Of a DNA stretch of 64,000 nt, positions 50,722 through 59,640 are shown one piece after another. The notes beneath the pieces were generated by a model. That model searched no databases and was not told the origin of the DNA. It saw only the letters and a program-made list of their open reading frames with translations. The stretch covers positions 830,324-894,323 of the forward strand of contig CP070761.1 of the NCBI GenBank assembly GCA_020348985.1. Direction: 5' to 3'. The position numbers and the translations under genes are program-made. This DNA is from Candidatus Thorarchaeota archaeon (GTDB lineage: Archaea; Asgardarchaeota; Thorarchaeia; Thorarchaeales; Thorarchaeaceae). The stretch's first letter is position 1. Every line of letters begins with the position of its first letter.

Positions 50722-53700
50722 TCAATTTGATTGATCCAGTCCTTTAGCGATTTCATCAATAGTTGTTGGGAGCATCGCGATGTCTTCTCCAAGACCTTGA
50801 ATTTCTAGATATGATTTTGTGCTTCCCAGAGTTCCAGTAATGAAGAGTCTTAGCGCTAACTTCTTCTTTGTGTATTTTCCTTCAGCAAAACCTCTTACGA
50901 TTCCTCTGAAAACACCTTCATCTATTGTTCTACTTGAATCTATGATGCGGAAGTTTCTTGCTGGAAGAAGAGTCAATGCTTTTGAGAACAAAACCTCAGG
51001 ATCCTGATTCAATTCCCGCTTTTCCTTAGTGGCTGCCATCTCATTTAACAAGAATTCAAATTCCGTCAGAGATGATTCGAGTGGAGTAAGTAAGTCACAT
51101 ACTGAACGAATGACATAGGGTTCGACAGGAATTACCTGGGTTTGATTCTGATGATCAATATATGACACTGTAGTGAGAATCTGACCTTCAACGCAGTCCT
51201 TCGTTGGAGTTAGATTGAATTGAGGAGACCTAAAACCGCCTGGTTCTATTCGTGCTATCTTTTTCAATCGCTCTCCTGACAGTTCCATGCAGTCTTCGGG
51301 GTATGCGACGATAGTCACTATGACATTATTGATTACGCTCTTTGTGTCGTTTTTCACTTTCACTTTGTACTCAAATTCATCGCCTACTATCTCTGCACCT
51401 CTGAGTACTTCAACTCGGCCAATCGAGGGTGGTTCAATTTCTGCTACTGGTGTTACTTTGGGTTTGCCTTTTAGTCGAACACGTGAAAGAATAACCAAGA
51501 CTGCCACTATACCGACACCGCCTGCGGCAACAAGAGTCATTGTAACGTCTGCACCATCTCCAGTAAATCCAGTAGCGGACCACACAGTAGTTTCAACATT
51601 ACATGTAAACTCAGTTATACCATGGACTTCTTCGCTTGTGACTTGTCTAGTCGTATATCGATACGCTCGGCCATCATTGCGATCCGTGAATAGTGACTTG
51701 TTTGAGTCAGTGAAAGACATCCACCATGAGCCATTTCGTTCAATTACGATTTGATAACTAGTACATGGAGAATTATCATAATCAAATGAGACTGAAAGAG
51801 TGAAAGTAACTTCTTGTCCATTTGCCACTGCTTCAGAACTTGCCTGAATATCAATGACTAATCTATCCCAGATAACCGAAACAAACTGACTATTCTGATC
51901 TACTTGGGTTATCCCTTGAGTGTTTCCAGAGCATGCAACAGAATCAAAGGTGTTGGCCGTGACACTTGTCTCAATATCAGTGAAATTCCAATGACCACCA
52001 CTTCCAGAATAGCTTGCACTAATCGAGTTTATCATGACTATGCCATCAATTACAGGTGACATATCATACTCATAGTAAATCTGAACACTAAGCCATGCTT
52101 GGTCATTTATGTTAAGATGTGAATACTCTACCCAATACCCTTGCACTTGGATCCGATCGGAAATGTATGTATCTTGATAGGCGGTATAAAGTAGATCAGT
52201 TCCTGAGAATCCATCACCTTCTCCAACTACTATGATTGTGAGTATGTTTTCACCAACTTGATCATCAGCATATCCTGTGATGTCAAAATTACCATCCGCA
52301 AATGAAGGGTCAGTCCAAGGGCCAACACTATTCCCATAATCTGTCATTGAAACCCATACATCTGTTTCATTGTCTGATGGAAAGTTGTCACCTGAACCAA
52401 AGTAGACTAGTGTTCCAGTAACATAGAATATGCTGTTCAGGTCACCTCTATCTGTTGGTCCCACGTCATCATCAATTGTCAAACTAAGAATGTCAAGACG
52501 GGTTTCAATATCCCAATTGCTCTCATAAAAATCGGAATCGAACTCACTTGAAGTGTCGTTGACAAACTGCTTCACATCAATGTCCATGATATCAGGATGG
52601 CTCCAGCTAATCTTGACATGCCATGTAATATCGATTGAATTGACGGACTTGACATATGAACTCCAAGTTGCCAAGGTAAGAGATCCTGAGCCATTGAAAA
52701 TCGAGAATTGATTTGTGTCCTCATCGAATATGAGTGTCCAGTAGTTAGTAGTTCTACTATTATCAAATAGGAGAAGTATCACTTTGTCGATGTCTGAATA
52801 ACCATCTGGGTCACTCACATTGGTCGTTATGAAATAGTAATGGTATTTGGCATAGAGATAGGTTGTATCGTCAGGATTTATCAGGACAGGAGATACATCA
52901 TTCACAGGATTTTGGTTCGGAATTTGAGTCCAAACGACTTGTTCAACATTGGTAACGAACATAGTAAGACCGTATGTACTCTCACTAACTCCAGCACCAG
53001 TAGTGTTTGCCCTGTATGTATATGTTACATCTGAACCAGTGTCGTTGAAGAGGGTCTTGTTAGCATCAGTAAAAACTTGCCAATCACTGACGTTTCTATG
53101 AAATTGAATCGTATAGGTCGTACATGGTAGATTGTCATAGTCGTATACGACTGTCAAAACGAAATTGACTTGAACACCGTTATTTGGTGTTTCATCGTCC
53201 GCTTGAATATCTATGACAAGTCTATCCCAAATGATGTTTGTTGATTGACCATTTACATTGACAACTGTTATTCCATAAGTACTGTCAAGAGCCCCAGTGG
53301 AGTTCACGAAATAACCAAGTCGACCTATGATGTCATATGATCCTGTCACCAGTTCAAAATGATCTGTCTGCCATGTCATAGCAGAATTATTCATGTAGAG
53401 TGTGTCACCGCTCGTAAGAAGAGTATTGTCATATTCAAGTTCAGCTGTCACACTAATTGTAGCAGATGACCAGATATCTATTCGATTATCATTCGCCGAA
53501 GTAGACAGGATCCTAATTCGGTCCCAAATACAGAATGTATACCAATCTCCTGTGTAACTAGCTATTGCTGTGATTCCATGCGAGTCCCCAGACGGGCTAC
53601 CTGGATCGTAGGCACGTCTGCCAACAGTATCGTACTGGAATGTTGTATCGTTCCACGCGAAAACGCCGTCAAAGCTGGTATTATCGAAATTATATCTGGC

Positions 53701-55251
53701 AGTCACAACGATACCGGATGCGTTCTCATTGACACTGATTCGTTGGTTAGTCGGTCCAGTGATGGTCACATTCAGAGAATCCCAAATAACATAGTTCGCA
53801 CCATCAAAACCAATTACAGAAATGTAGTAGACGGGATCGGTGACGGATATGACACGATAACCTCTTTTTCCAACGGTCGTATATAGGAACGTTGTATGAT
53901 TCAATGTTAGTGTGCCCGAAAACTGTGTCCAATCTGATTCATAGTAGGCAAATACTGTAATACCTGATGCATTTTGATTGACGTTAATTCGATGGTCAGG
54001 TATTGTTATATTGCATGACAAAGAGTCCCAGGTTTGCGTAATTGATTGACCATTCTGGTCAACCGCTCCAGCCAGACTATGAGAACCTCCAGAAAATGTG
54101 ACTGAATTGTATGTAAAAGCTTGAGCGGTCGCTTTCGTGTCCACAATTATCCAACCAGAGTAACTAGCCCAGTAGGTTGCGCTAACTCCATTTACGGTAA
54201 CTGTGCCAGTCGTCACCAAGGAATCATCATAATCATAGTAAATGATCAGCAATTGCTTGGCGGGAACATTGATGTCTATTCTTGATGAGTTTAGTTGACT
54301 GTATGATTGAACTTGAACACGGTCTGCAATATAGGAATCAGATGGTGAAAGAGTATAGTATAGATCTGAACCTCCAAAACCAGCTCCTTCTTCAACTATT
54401 TTGACAGTGTACCAGTCTAGGCCTACTTGATCATCAGCATAGCAAGTAATATCGAAAGCTCCTGATGGAATGATTGTATCACTCCATGGTCCTAGAACAC
54501 TTCCATATTGTGGTGCTGAAACCCATGCATCAATTTGATTTGAAGGAGGATTCAAAGTGGATCCACGATAAGTAGTTGTCCCAGTAATGTGGAAAACCTC
54601 ATCAAGATCTCCCCGGTCAACTGTTCCGCCATCGTCACTAGTCACACTTGGAATAACAGAATAATCGAGGCGTGTTTCAATGTCCCAATTCACTTCATAC
54701 CAATCAGCATCAGAAGTTGCGTTATAATCATAGACGTACTGGTAAACATCAACATCTGCTGAAGCGAGATGGTACCAATCTATTCGTAATACGAAAGTTG
54801 CATCGATATCATTTCCAGATCTAGTTGCGCTGCAAGAACCAGTTTGTAGTGCAATGTTCCCTGAACTTCCGACCTCTGAGAAAGTGTTAAGGTTTTCATC
54901 ATATTTGACCTTCCAATACTCAGTAATTCGATTATTATCATATAGAGATAGTTCGATATACTCTATTGCTTGGTAGCCATCTGGGACTGATACATAAGCT
55001 GTAATCTGATAGTCTCTCAATTGAGCATACATATTATCAGTGTCATCTGGGTTTTGCAATACTGGAGCCTGGTCATTAACTGGATTAAATGAAAGCTCAT
55101 GATGTTTTTCTGGACAAATTCCTGTTATTGGTACCTCCATTGCCCTCTCGATTACATTTGACACGTTTATTAACGACATTATGATGGTGAAGCAAACTAT
55201 AGAAGTTATCAGAATAAGAACTCGGTTCTTTGGTCCAAACATGTAACCCAT
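50722..55251 (-). CDS. Giant surface repeat protein with cytoplasmic C-terminal domain
   Basis: A 1509-residue protein. A membrane/signal segment spans about 10-30 ('VLILITSIVCFTIIMSLINV'). The outside part (about 35-1225) is beta-rich and holds a long duplication: a block starting 'NPVNDQAPVLQNPDDTDNMY' near residue 52 recurs as 'NPVNDVSPVLINPDDTTYLY' near 780, each followed by 'DNNRITEYW'/'DNSRTTNYW' and 'WDIETRLD' segments. Shorter Ig/filamin-like repeats ('IWDRLVIDIQA') sit within. A second membrane helix lies near 1230-1255 ('VTMTLVAAGGVGIVAVLVIL'), then about 250 cytoplasmic residues with an adhesion-like beta domain ('FEYKVKVKNDTKSVINNVIV') and a helical end. The gene is visibly more AT-rich than its neighbours. 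It is probably a surface adhesin or sensor. Confidence 0.8.
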   Translation of the reverse strand: MGYMFGPKNRVLILITSIVCFTIIMSLINVSNVIERAMEVPITGICPEKHHELSFNPVNDQAPVLQNPDDTDNMYAQLRDYQITAYVSVPDGYQAIEYIELSLYDNNRITEYWKVKYDENLNTFSEVGSSGNIALQTGSCSATRSGNDIDATFVLRIDWYHLASADVDVYQYVYDYNATSDADWYEVNWDIETRLDYSVIPSVTSDDGGTVDRGDLDEVFHITGTTTYRGSTLNPPSNQIDAWVSAPQYGSVLGPWSDTIIPSGAFDITCYADDQVGLDWYTVKIVEEGAGFGGSDLYYTLSPSDSYIADRVQVQSYSQLNSSRIDINVPAKQLLIIYYDYDDSLVTTGTVTVNGVSATYWASYSGWIIVDTKATAQAFTYNSVTFSGGSHSLAGAVDQNGQSITQTWDSLSCNITIPDHRINVNQNASGITVFAYYESDWTQFSGTLTLNHTTFLYTTVGKRGYRVISVTDPVYYISVIGFDGANYVIWDSLNVTITGPTNQRISVNENASGIVVTARYNFDNTSFDGVFAWNDTTFQYDTVGRRAYDPGSPSGDSHGITAIASYTGDWYTFCIWDRIRILSTSANDNRIDIWSSATISVTAELEYDNTLLTSGDTLYMNNSAMTWQTDHFELVTGSYDIIGRLGYFVNSTGALDSTYGITVVNVNGQSTNIIWDRLVIDIQADDETPNNGVQVNFVLTVVYDYDNLPCTTYTIQFHRNVSDWQVFTDANKTLFNDTGSDVTYTYRANTTGAGVSESTYGLTMFVTNVEQVVWTQIPNQNPVNDVSPVLINPDDTTYLYAKYHYYFITTNVSDPDGYSDIDKVILLLFDNSRTTNYWTLIFDEDTNQFSIFNGSGSLTLATWSSYVKSVNSIDITWHVKISWSHPDIMDIDVKQFVNDTSSEFDSDFYESNWDIETRLDILSLTIDDDVGPTDRGDLNSIFYVTGTLVYFGSGDNFPSDNETDVWVSMTDYGNSVGPWTDPSFADGNFDITGYADDQVGENILTIIVVGEGDGFSGTDLLYTAYQDTYISDRIQVQGYWVEYSHLNINDQAWLSVQIYYEYDMSPVIDGIVMINSISASYSGSGGHWNFTDIETSVTANTFDSVACSGNTQGITQVDQNSQFVSVIWDRLVIDIQASSEAVANGQEVTFTLSVSFDYDNSPCTSYQIVIERNGSWWMSFTDSNKSLFTDRNDGRAYRYTTRQVTSEEVHGITEFTCNVETTVWSATGFTGDGADVTMTLVAAGGVGIVAVLVILSRVRLKGKPKVTPVAEIEPPSIGRVEVLRGAEIVGDEFEYKVKVKNDTKSVINNVIVTIVAYPEDCMELSGERLKKIARIEPGGFRSPQFNLTPTKDCVEGQILTTVSYIDHQNQTQVIPVEPYVIRSVCDLLTPLESSLTEFEFLLNEMAATKEKRELNQDPEVLFSKALTLLPARNFRIIDSSRTIDEGVFRGIVRGFAEGKYTKKKLALRLFITGTLGSTKSYLEIQGLGEDIAMLPTTIDEIAKGLDQSN

Positions 55252-55664
55252 ATCCCCCTTTCCAAGATCTGAATAGGATTAACATCTTCGGGTTGCTATG
55301 TAGGAATTACCAAAATCCAGGTACAATTCTCTGACACTTTTGGCAAACCCGTTTCACATTTCATGATTGGTCTGCGATATAAGTCTGCGGACAATCGCCA
55401 TTGTCGCAATCAATTCTATTGAAAAGATACGTTCTTGAGTGTAGCTGCTGTAATTCTGCAATCTTCGATTCTCATCACAGGGACAATTGTTGGTGCTGGC
55501 ACCTCCCACCAAGAGATCTGCTTGGCATCCTTACCAAGAGCAGATGTGCTAGCAAACATCCTCATGTTGTTGTCATTGGTCCTCAAAGCGCTGATTGGAT
55601 AAGCCTCCGAACCTGTCCAAGAGTCCAATCAAAGAATAAGAGAGGGGGCTAGGTGCCCCCACAG
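55252..55664. other. Intergenic stretch, no firm gene
   Basis: Upstream region of the giant surface protein gene, AT-rich at first (55260-55400). A TTG-started + strand frame of about 55 codons (55435-55602) would encode a hydrophobic peptide (LSVAAVILQSSILITGTIVG and on), but an equally open, more polar frame exists opposite it. Neither has a good ribosome site, so I call no gene. Confidence 0.35.
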
Positions 55665-57068
55665 CTAATCCTCTTCTTCGTCCTCTTCTTCACCAAGGCG
55701 TCTAGCACGGCCAAGTCGGCGGCTATCATCGACACGTAGTCGACGAGAATCAGGAGGCGCAATTGCATCGGATGGTTCTCTTTCACCTTTTGGCTCGTAC
55801 TCCTCAGGAGCTTCAGAGGCCCTCAGGATTTCTTCATCCACTTCTCCTTCTTCGAAGACCTCACCCTCATCTCTTGCCCTCTCGACGATTCGTTCAACTC
55901 GTTCTACGCGAAGATAGTAGATCATTGTGAACATGGCCATGAGTGGGAATGCGAGGAGTTTTGCGATGTCCCTAAACAAGAAAGTGGCGAAGTTGACTTC
56001 TGCTGTCCAGAATCCAGGGAAGAACCAGCCGCCAATGGCTGAGCCGGATCCTGAGGCAGCGATTATGCTGTCGACAAAGAAGAATCCACTGGCCAGGAAG
56101 AATGTTATCAGAGGTCCTAGGTCTCTTGTTCGAGCTTTAGATTCCTCAACTTCTTCGGTTACGGTTCTTCCAATACCACTCATTGCATAAACCAGGAAGA
56201 ACAAAGACATGGCAATGTCAACAGCTTCCATCGAGGGAGCCGATGATCTCCTCATCACATTGAACAAGAAGTAGCCCGAGTAAATGGAAATGAACAAGGT
56301 TAGAAGACTGATATTGATTGCAGCTCCTTTGGTCGCATACCTGAAGTAGGAGAGAAGTGAAATCAGGGCAAAGAGCCCCAACAGCCCAAATGCTCCTAAC
56401 AGGAAGGGGAAGTGCAAAGAGACATTGTCCTGGAATTCTGGGAACACAGGGCCCAATAGAGCACTGATTCCGAACATATCTCCTGGGATTACAACTAGGG
56501 CAACTACTGCTTCAGCTGCTATGATGCCAATCCCGATAATCAGTATGATGAAGGCGAGAATGCCTGTGCCAATACCTCCCTTCTTCGGTTCAGCAATTGT
56601 CGCAATCCGCAGACTAGTCCTTGATGATAGGTAGCCTTGGAATCCAATCCACCCCACCCAACAGAATGCTGCGAATATGAAGAGAATAGCTTCTCCGAGG
56701 AATATCGACATCCACACAGAAATTGCAAACGAGACCGCTAGCCAGGCCACACCCTTCATCTCAGTCACACGACCTCGGCCTCGCCTTGTAATCCAAAGCC
56801 GATCTAGCCTCAGAGCGAGCAGCAATGTCCCGATCATGAAGTAGATTGTGCCCGTCGCACCGAGATATGCGAAAGTGGTTATCAGAATCGTCTCAATCGT
56901 TGTTCCAATCACCCATGTTTGAGACAGTAGGAACGAAACGAAGAATGACAAGAAAACTGTCATGACAAAAATGATCAGATAGGCCACGTAGCGCCTCGTT
57001 TTGAAGAACACTTTCAGGCCTTCAACAATGCCAGAAAGAATAGGAATACCCAAAACATCATCCTCCAA
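55665..57068 (-). CDS. Polytopic membrane protein, about 11 helices
   Basis: A 467-residue integral membrane protein with about eleven hydrophobic segments, the first at about 27-50 ('YVAYLIIFVMTVFLSFFVSF') and the last near 375-395 ('LLAFPLMAMFTMIYYLRV'). The C-terminal 70 residues are hydrophilic, with acidic and Arg-rich stretches ('EEGEVDEEILRASEAPEE', 'RRLGRARRLGEEEDEEED'), suiting a cytoplasmic interaction tail. No transporter signature is recognised. It stands alone, and the candidate RNA gene lies upstream in the opposite orientation. Confidence 0.78.
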   Translation of the reverse strand: MEDDVLGIPILSGIVEGLKVFFKTRRYVAYLIIFVMTVFLSFFVSFLLSQTWVIGTTIETILITTFAYLGATGTIYFMIGTLLLALRLDRLWITRRGRGRVTEMKGVAWLAVSFAISVWMSIFLGEAILFIFAAFCWVGWIGFQGYLSSRTSLRIATIAEPKKGGIGTGILAFIILIIGIGIIAAEAVVALVVIPGDMFGISALLGPVFPEFQDNVSLHFPFLLGAFGLLGLFALISLLSYFRYATKGAAINISLLTLFISIYSGYFLFNVMRRSSAPSMEAVDIAMSLFFLVYAMSGIGRTVTEEVEESKARTRDLGPLITFFLASGFFFVDSIIAASGSGSAIGGWFFPGFWTAEVNFATFLFRDIAKLLAFPLMAMFTMIYYLRVERVERIVERARDEGEVFEEGEVDEEILRASEAPEEYEPKGEREPSDAIAPPDSRRLRVDDSRRLGRARRLGEEEDEEED

Positions 57069-57218
57069 TTCTGCATCTCCGAAGTACTTGGTTCGATTTA
57101 AGCTTTGCAGAGGTTCTGCTCACGACAAGAAGATGGTCTTCAGAAACCCTTCTGCTCATGTGAACACTTCGGTCAAACGCAAACTGAATTGAAAGCAATG
57201 GATTTCCACATAAGTTAG

Positions 57219-57226
57219 CTTTAATA
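57219..57226 (+). promoter_or_regulatory. TATA-like box of the candidate RNA gene
   Basis: CTTTAATA is centred 23 bases before A57246, the first base of the long helix, which is standard TATA-to-start spacing. Confidence 0.5.
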
Positions 57227-57245
57227 GCGCTCAAAACGAATCCTT

Positions 57246-57346
57246 AGTGTGGCCGGGTGGCTGACAGGGTCTTGTTTTCGTAACATGCCCTCATTACAAA
57301 CAACTCCCCCCCTCCTACCACAGCCTTGTCGGCACTGGCCACACCT
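57246..57346 (+). ncRNA. Candidate structured non-coding RNA, about 101 bases
   Basis: The two ends pair over a long distance: AGTGTGGCC (57246-57254) with GGCCACACCT (57337-57346, one bulged C) gives nine pairs. A small internal loop follows, then GTGGCTGACAGGG (57257-57269) pairs with CCTTGTCGGCAC (57324-57335), with one mismatch, one bulge and one or two G-U pairs, for eleven more. The 54-base top (57270-57323) includes a possible small hairpin (GTAA/TTAC) and a C-rich single strand. A TATA box sits at the right distance. It has no tRNA T-loop and no SRP or RNase P signature that I can recognise. No reading frame covers it. Confidence 0.5.
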
Positions 57347-57463
57347 CTTTTCCGTTCAAATCCAAATACAGCATGTCGGCACATGAGTCCACGTTGACCG
57401 CATTCCTTTTCTATGGTTTTGCTCGGAATTTAAGGTGTGTGGAAACTTGGAGCGTGAGAGCGA

Positions 57464-58237
57464 ATGTCATCAGCGCAAGTTCAGATTGTCACCCAAGGAC
57501 TGTCCAAGAATTTCGGGCCTATTGAAGCTTTGAAGAATCTCGATCTAGAGGTGAAAAAGGGGAGCACCTTCGGATTCCTCGGACCAAATGGAGCGGGCAA
57601 GACAACTACAGTAAGAATACTCTCAGGACTGCTGAGGCCCAGCTCAGGAAATGCAGCTGTCTGTGGATTCGATGTCCTGACGCAGCAAGATGAGATAAAG
57701 GGCGCAACAGGACTGCTCCCTGAGACACCGGGGCTCTACTCCAAACTATCTGCAGTCGAGTTTCTAGAGTTCATTGGTGCTCTCAACGATCTGACTGGAG
57801 AGATTGTCAACAAGAGAATCGACCAACTGCTCGCTCTTCTTGGTCTTGAAGGACGTCAGAATGATCTTCTGGAAAGCTATAGCTCAGGGATGAAGCAGAA
57901 GGTTCTGGTAGCTTCAACGATTCTCCACGATCCGACTCTGGTGTTTCTCGATGAACCAACATCAAGGTTGGATCCATCTGCAAGTGCCCTTGTAAAGGAA
58001 ATCATCCTCGCTCTCGCCAAGGAGACCGAAACTACGTTCTTTATTTGCACTCACATGACAGACTTTGCTGAAGATGTCTGCGACATCATAGGCATTCTAA
58101 ACGAGGGCGTTCTGTCAGCCTTGGGTTCTCCCAACGAGATAATCGATCAAGTAGGTGCCAATGACCTTGAGGACGCCTACCTCAAGATAGTCGGTGGTGA
58201 AGTTGACCGCGAGAAGCTTCTCACTTGGAGGCAGTGA
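57464..58237 (+). CDS. ABC transporter ATP-binding protein
   Basis: A 257-residue ABC ATPase of the DrrA/CcmA-like exporter class: Walker A 'FLGPNGAGKTTTVRIL', Q-loop region 'ATGLLPETPGLYSKLSAVE', signature 'LESYSSGMKQKVLVA', Walker B 'LVFLDEPTSRLDPSA' and H-loop 'FICTHMTDF'. All catalytic elements are intact. The membrane subunit expected just downstream is missing: the next gene, 89 bases on, is a thioredoxin-fold protein. The polytopic protein upstream is on the other strand and not an obvious partner. ATG 57464 is well placed. Confidence 0.92.
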   Translation: MSSAQVQIVTQGLSKNFGPIEALKNLDLEVKKGSTFGFLGPNGAGKTTTVRILSGLLRPSSGNAAVCGFDVLTQQDEIKGATGLLPETPGLYSKLSAVEFLEFIGALNDLTGEIVNKRIDQLLALLGLEGRQNDLLESYSSGMKQKVLVASTILHDPTLVFLDEPTSRLDPSASALVKEIILALAKETETTFFICTHMTDFAEDVCDIIGILNEGVLSALGSPNEIIDQVGANDLEDAYLKIVGGEVDREKLLTWRQ

Positions 58238-58326
58238 TCGAGGACCGGGAGATGCAAACGCTCTAAGAATGTGATACAAACACGGATATTCCGAATACCG
58301 TGCATATGCTTTGAGGTTCACCCCGG

Positions 58327-58659
58327 ATGACAGATTGTCTGCCACCAGCAAATACGTCGTGTGGGAGATGCGGATGTGTGATCTTCTATACCGGGGAGGA
58401 TTGTGTTCTTTGTCCTCTAGCAAGTGACATTCTCAGAAACACCGCCTCCAGTCTGGGGGTCTCTAGTCAGTCGTTCTGCGAGGTGGACGTCGATGCCGAT
58501 GCTGGATTGGCTATTGACTCCTCTTTGGTTGCGATTCCCTCGATGAGAATCTGCGACAGACAATTGAATGGACTTCCCGATGAAGCATCGATACGAGATG
58601 CATTGGTTCGCGCCATGATTCTGCAGCCATGTTTCATTGATGATTCTGTACGTTCTTGA
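58327..58659 (+). CDS. Cys-rich thioredoxin-fold protein
   Basis: A 110-residue protein. A Cys-rich N-terminus ('NTSCGRCGCVIFYT') is followed by C-V-L-C at the position of a thioredoxin active site ('DCVLCPLASDILRNTASSLG') and a cis-Pro loop ('SLVAIPSMRICDRQLNGLPD'), the helix-strand order of a glutaredoxin/thioredoxin fold. The extra C-x-x-C-x-C could bind a metal or relay a disulfide. The next gene, a tandem-Lrp regulator, begins 9 bases later, so the two are an operon; redox or metal control of that regulator is a possibility. Confidence 0.7.
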   Translation: MTDCLPPANTSCGRCGCVIFYTGEDCVLCPLASDILRNTASSLGVSSQSFCEVDVDADAGLAIDSSLVAIPSMRICDRQLNGLPDEASIRDALVRAMILQPCFIDDSVRS

Positions 58660-58668
58660 GATTAGTAC

Positions 58669-59640
58669 TTGAACCGAAAGAAAGAAGGCCAGCAAGAAAT
58701 TACCGCACAAACTGTTGCGGTGTTGTGTGTGGATTCCATTGATAGAGGAATAGCCCTCGATCTAAGCAGGGATTGTAGGACTTCCCTACAGAAGCTTTCA
58801 CTCAAGTATAACATAAGCTCGAACGCCATCAAAAAACGGATTGACAAACTTCTCGAGATTGGAGTAATTGAGAAATTCTTGGTCAGGTTGAGTCGGGCGA
58901 TGGCAGACACAGAGATGCTATTTGCGATAGTGTACACGGACAAGTCAGTAGATGATGACACATTCGCTGAGAGAGTCTTTGAACATCCACAAGTTGCTAG
59001 CGTACATTACGATTCTTTTGGTTCCTGCATAGTGCACGCAGAGTATTCCGGAGCAAAAGAACTTGGTGAATTGGGAGTGTTTCTCCGTGGACTAGAAAGC
59101 GTCACAGATGTAGAGTTACACACTTTGCCAATTGCCAGAGGTAGCAAGGTCGAACTCAAGAACCTACAGATGCGAGTGCTTGTCCCGCTACTCGACAATC
59201 CACGAATGTCCGTCACTGACATTGCCCAGGCTACAGGTTTGACAGCTCGAAGAGTTCGTCGGACGATCCAAGAGCTGTCTGATGGTGGAGGTGTTGAGTT
59301 CACGGTGGCTCTGACTTTCCCTGCCGCAGACACGACTTATCTCGCCTTTCGAATGACCTGGGATTCGAAGATAATAAGTCCGGAGCAGATAGATTCAATC
59401 ATAAAGAAGCAGTTTCCAAACGACTACTATCGGTCAGTGTATTCGGCCATTGAGCCGATAATCTGGTGTGACTTTATCGTTGGACATGCCCGTGATGCTG
59501 AAACCATTACAGCAAAGCTAAGGAAGATTCCGTCTGCAACTGTAGAGAATACCATCATCGTCTACCCGCCAAAGAAGCGGCGGAACATCAGAGAATTGAA
59601 GCTCCGTAAGATGCTTTCAGATGCAGGATATCTCCATTAG
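58669..59640 (+). CDS. Tandem Lrp/AsnC-type regulator
   Basis: A 323-residue protein with two winged-helix plus effector-like halves. The first helix-turn-helix is 'RTSLQKLSLKYNISSNAIKK' into 'RIDKLLEIGVIEKFLV' (about 38-75); the second is 'NPRMSVTDIAQATGLTARRV' into 'RRTIQELSDGGGVEFTV' (about 178-215). Each is followed by a strand/helix pattern like RAM ligand domains. Such double-Lrp proteins are common in archaea and act without a partner subunit. The start is TTG 58669, 9 bases after the thioredoxin-fold stop. Its end overlaps the convergent deacetylase gene by 53 bases. Confidence 0.82.
   Translation: MNRKKEGQQEITAQTVAVLCVDSIDRGIALDLSRDCRTSLQKLSLKYNISSNAIKKRIDKLLEIGVIEKFLVRLSRAMADTEMLFAIVYTDKSVDDDTFAERVFEHPQVASVHYDSFGSCIVHAEYSGAKELGELGVFLRGLESVTDVELHTLPIARGSKVELKNLQMRVLVPLLDNPRMSVTDIAQATGLTARRVRRTIQELSDGGGVEFTVALTFPAADTTYLAFRMTWDSKIISPEQIDSIIKKQFPNDYYRSVYSAIEPIIWCDFIVGHARDAETITAKLRKIPSATVENTIIVYPPKKRRNIRELKLRKMLSDAGYLH

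Noticed and set aside
55416..55628. Polar minus-strand frame of 70 residues in the gap before the giant surface gene
   Set aside because: An equally open hydrophobic frame lies opposite; neither has start signals, so neither can be chosen.
57248..57343. tRNA gene with an acceptor-like stem (GTGGCC...GGCCAC)
   Set aside because: No T-loop (TTCRA) lies at the right distance before the 3' strand, no anticodon arm could be built, and the helix continues far beyond an acceptor stem. A TTCAAAT at 57355-57361 has no pairing stem.
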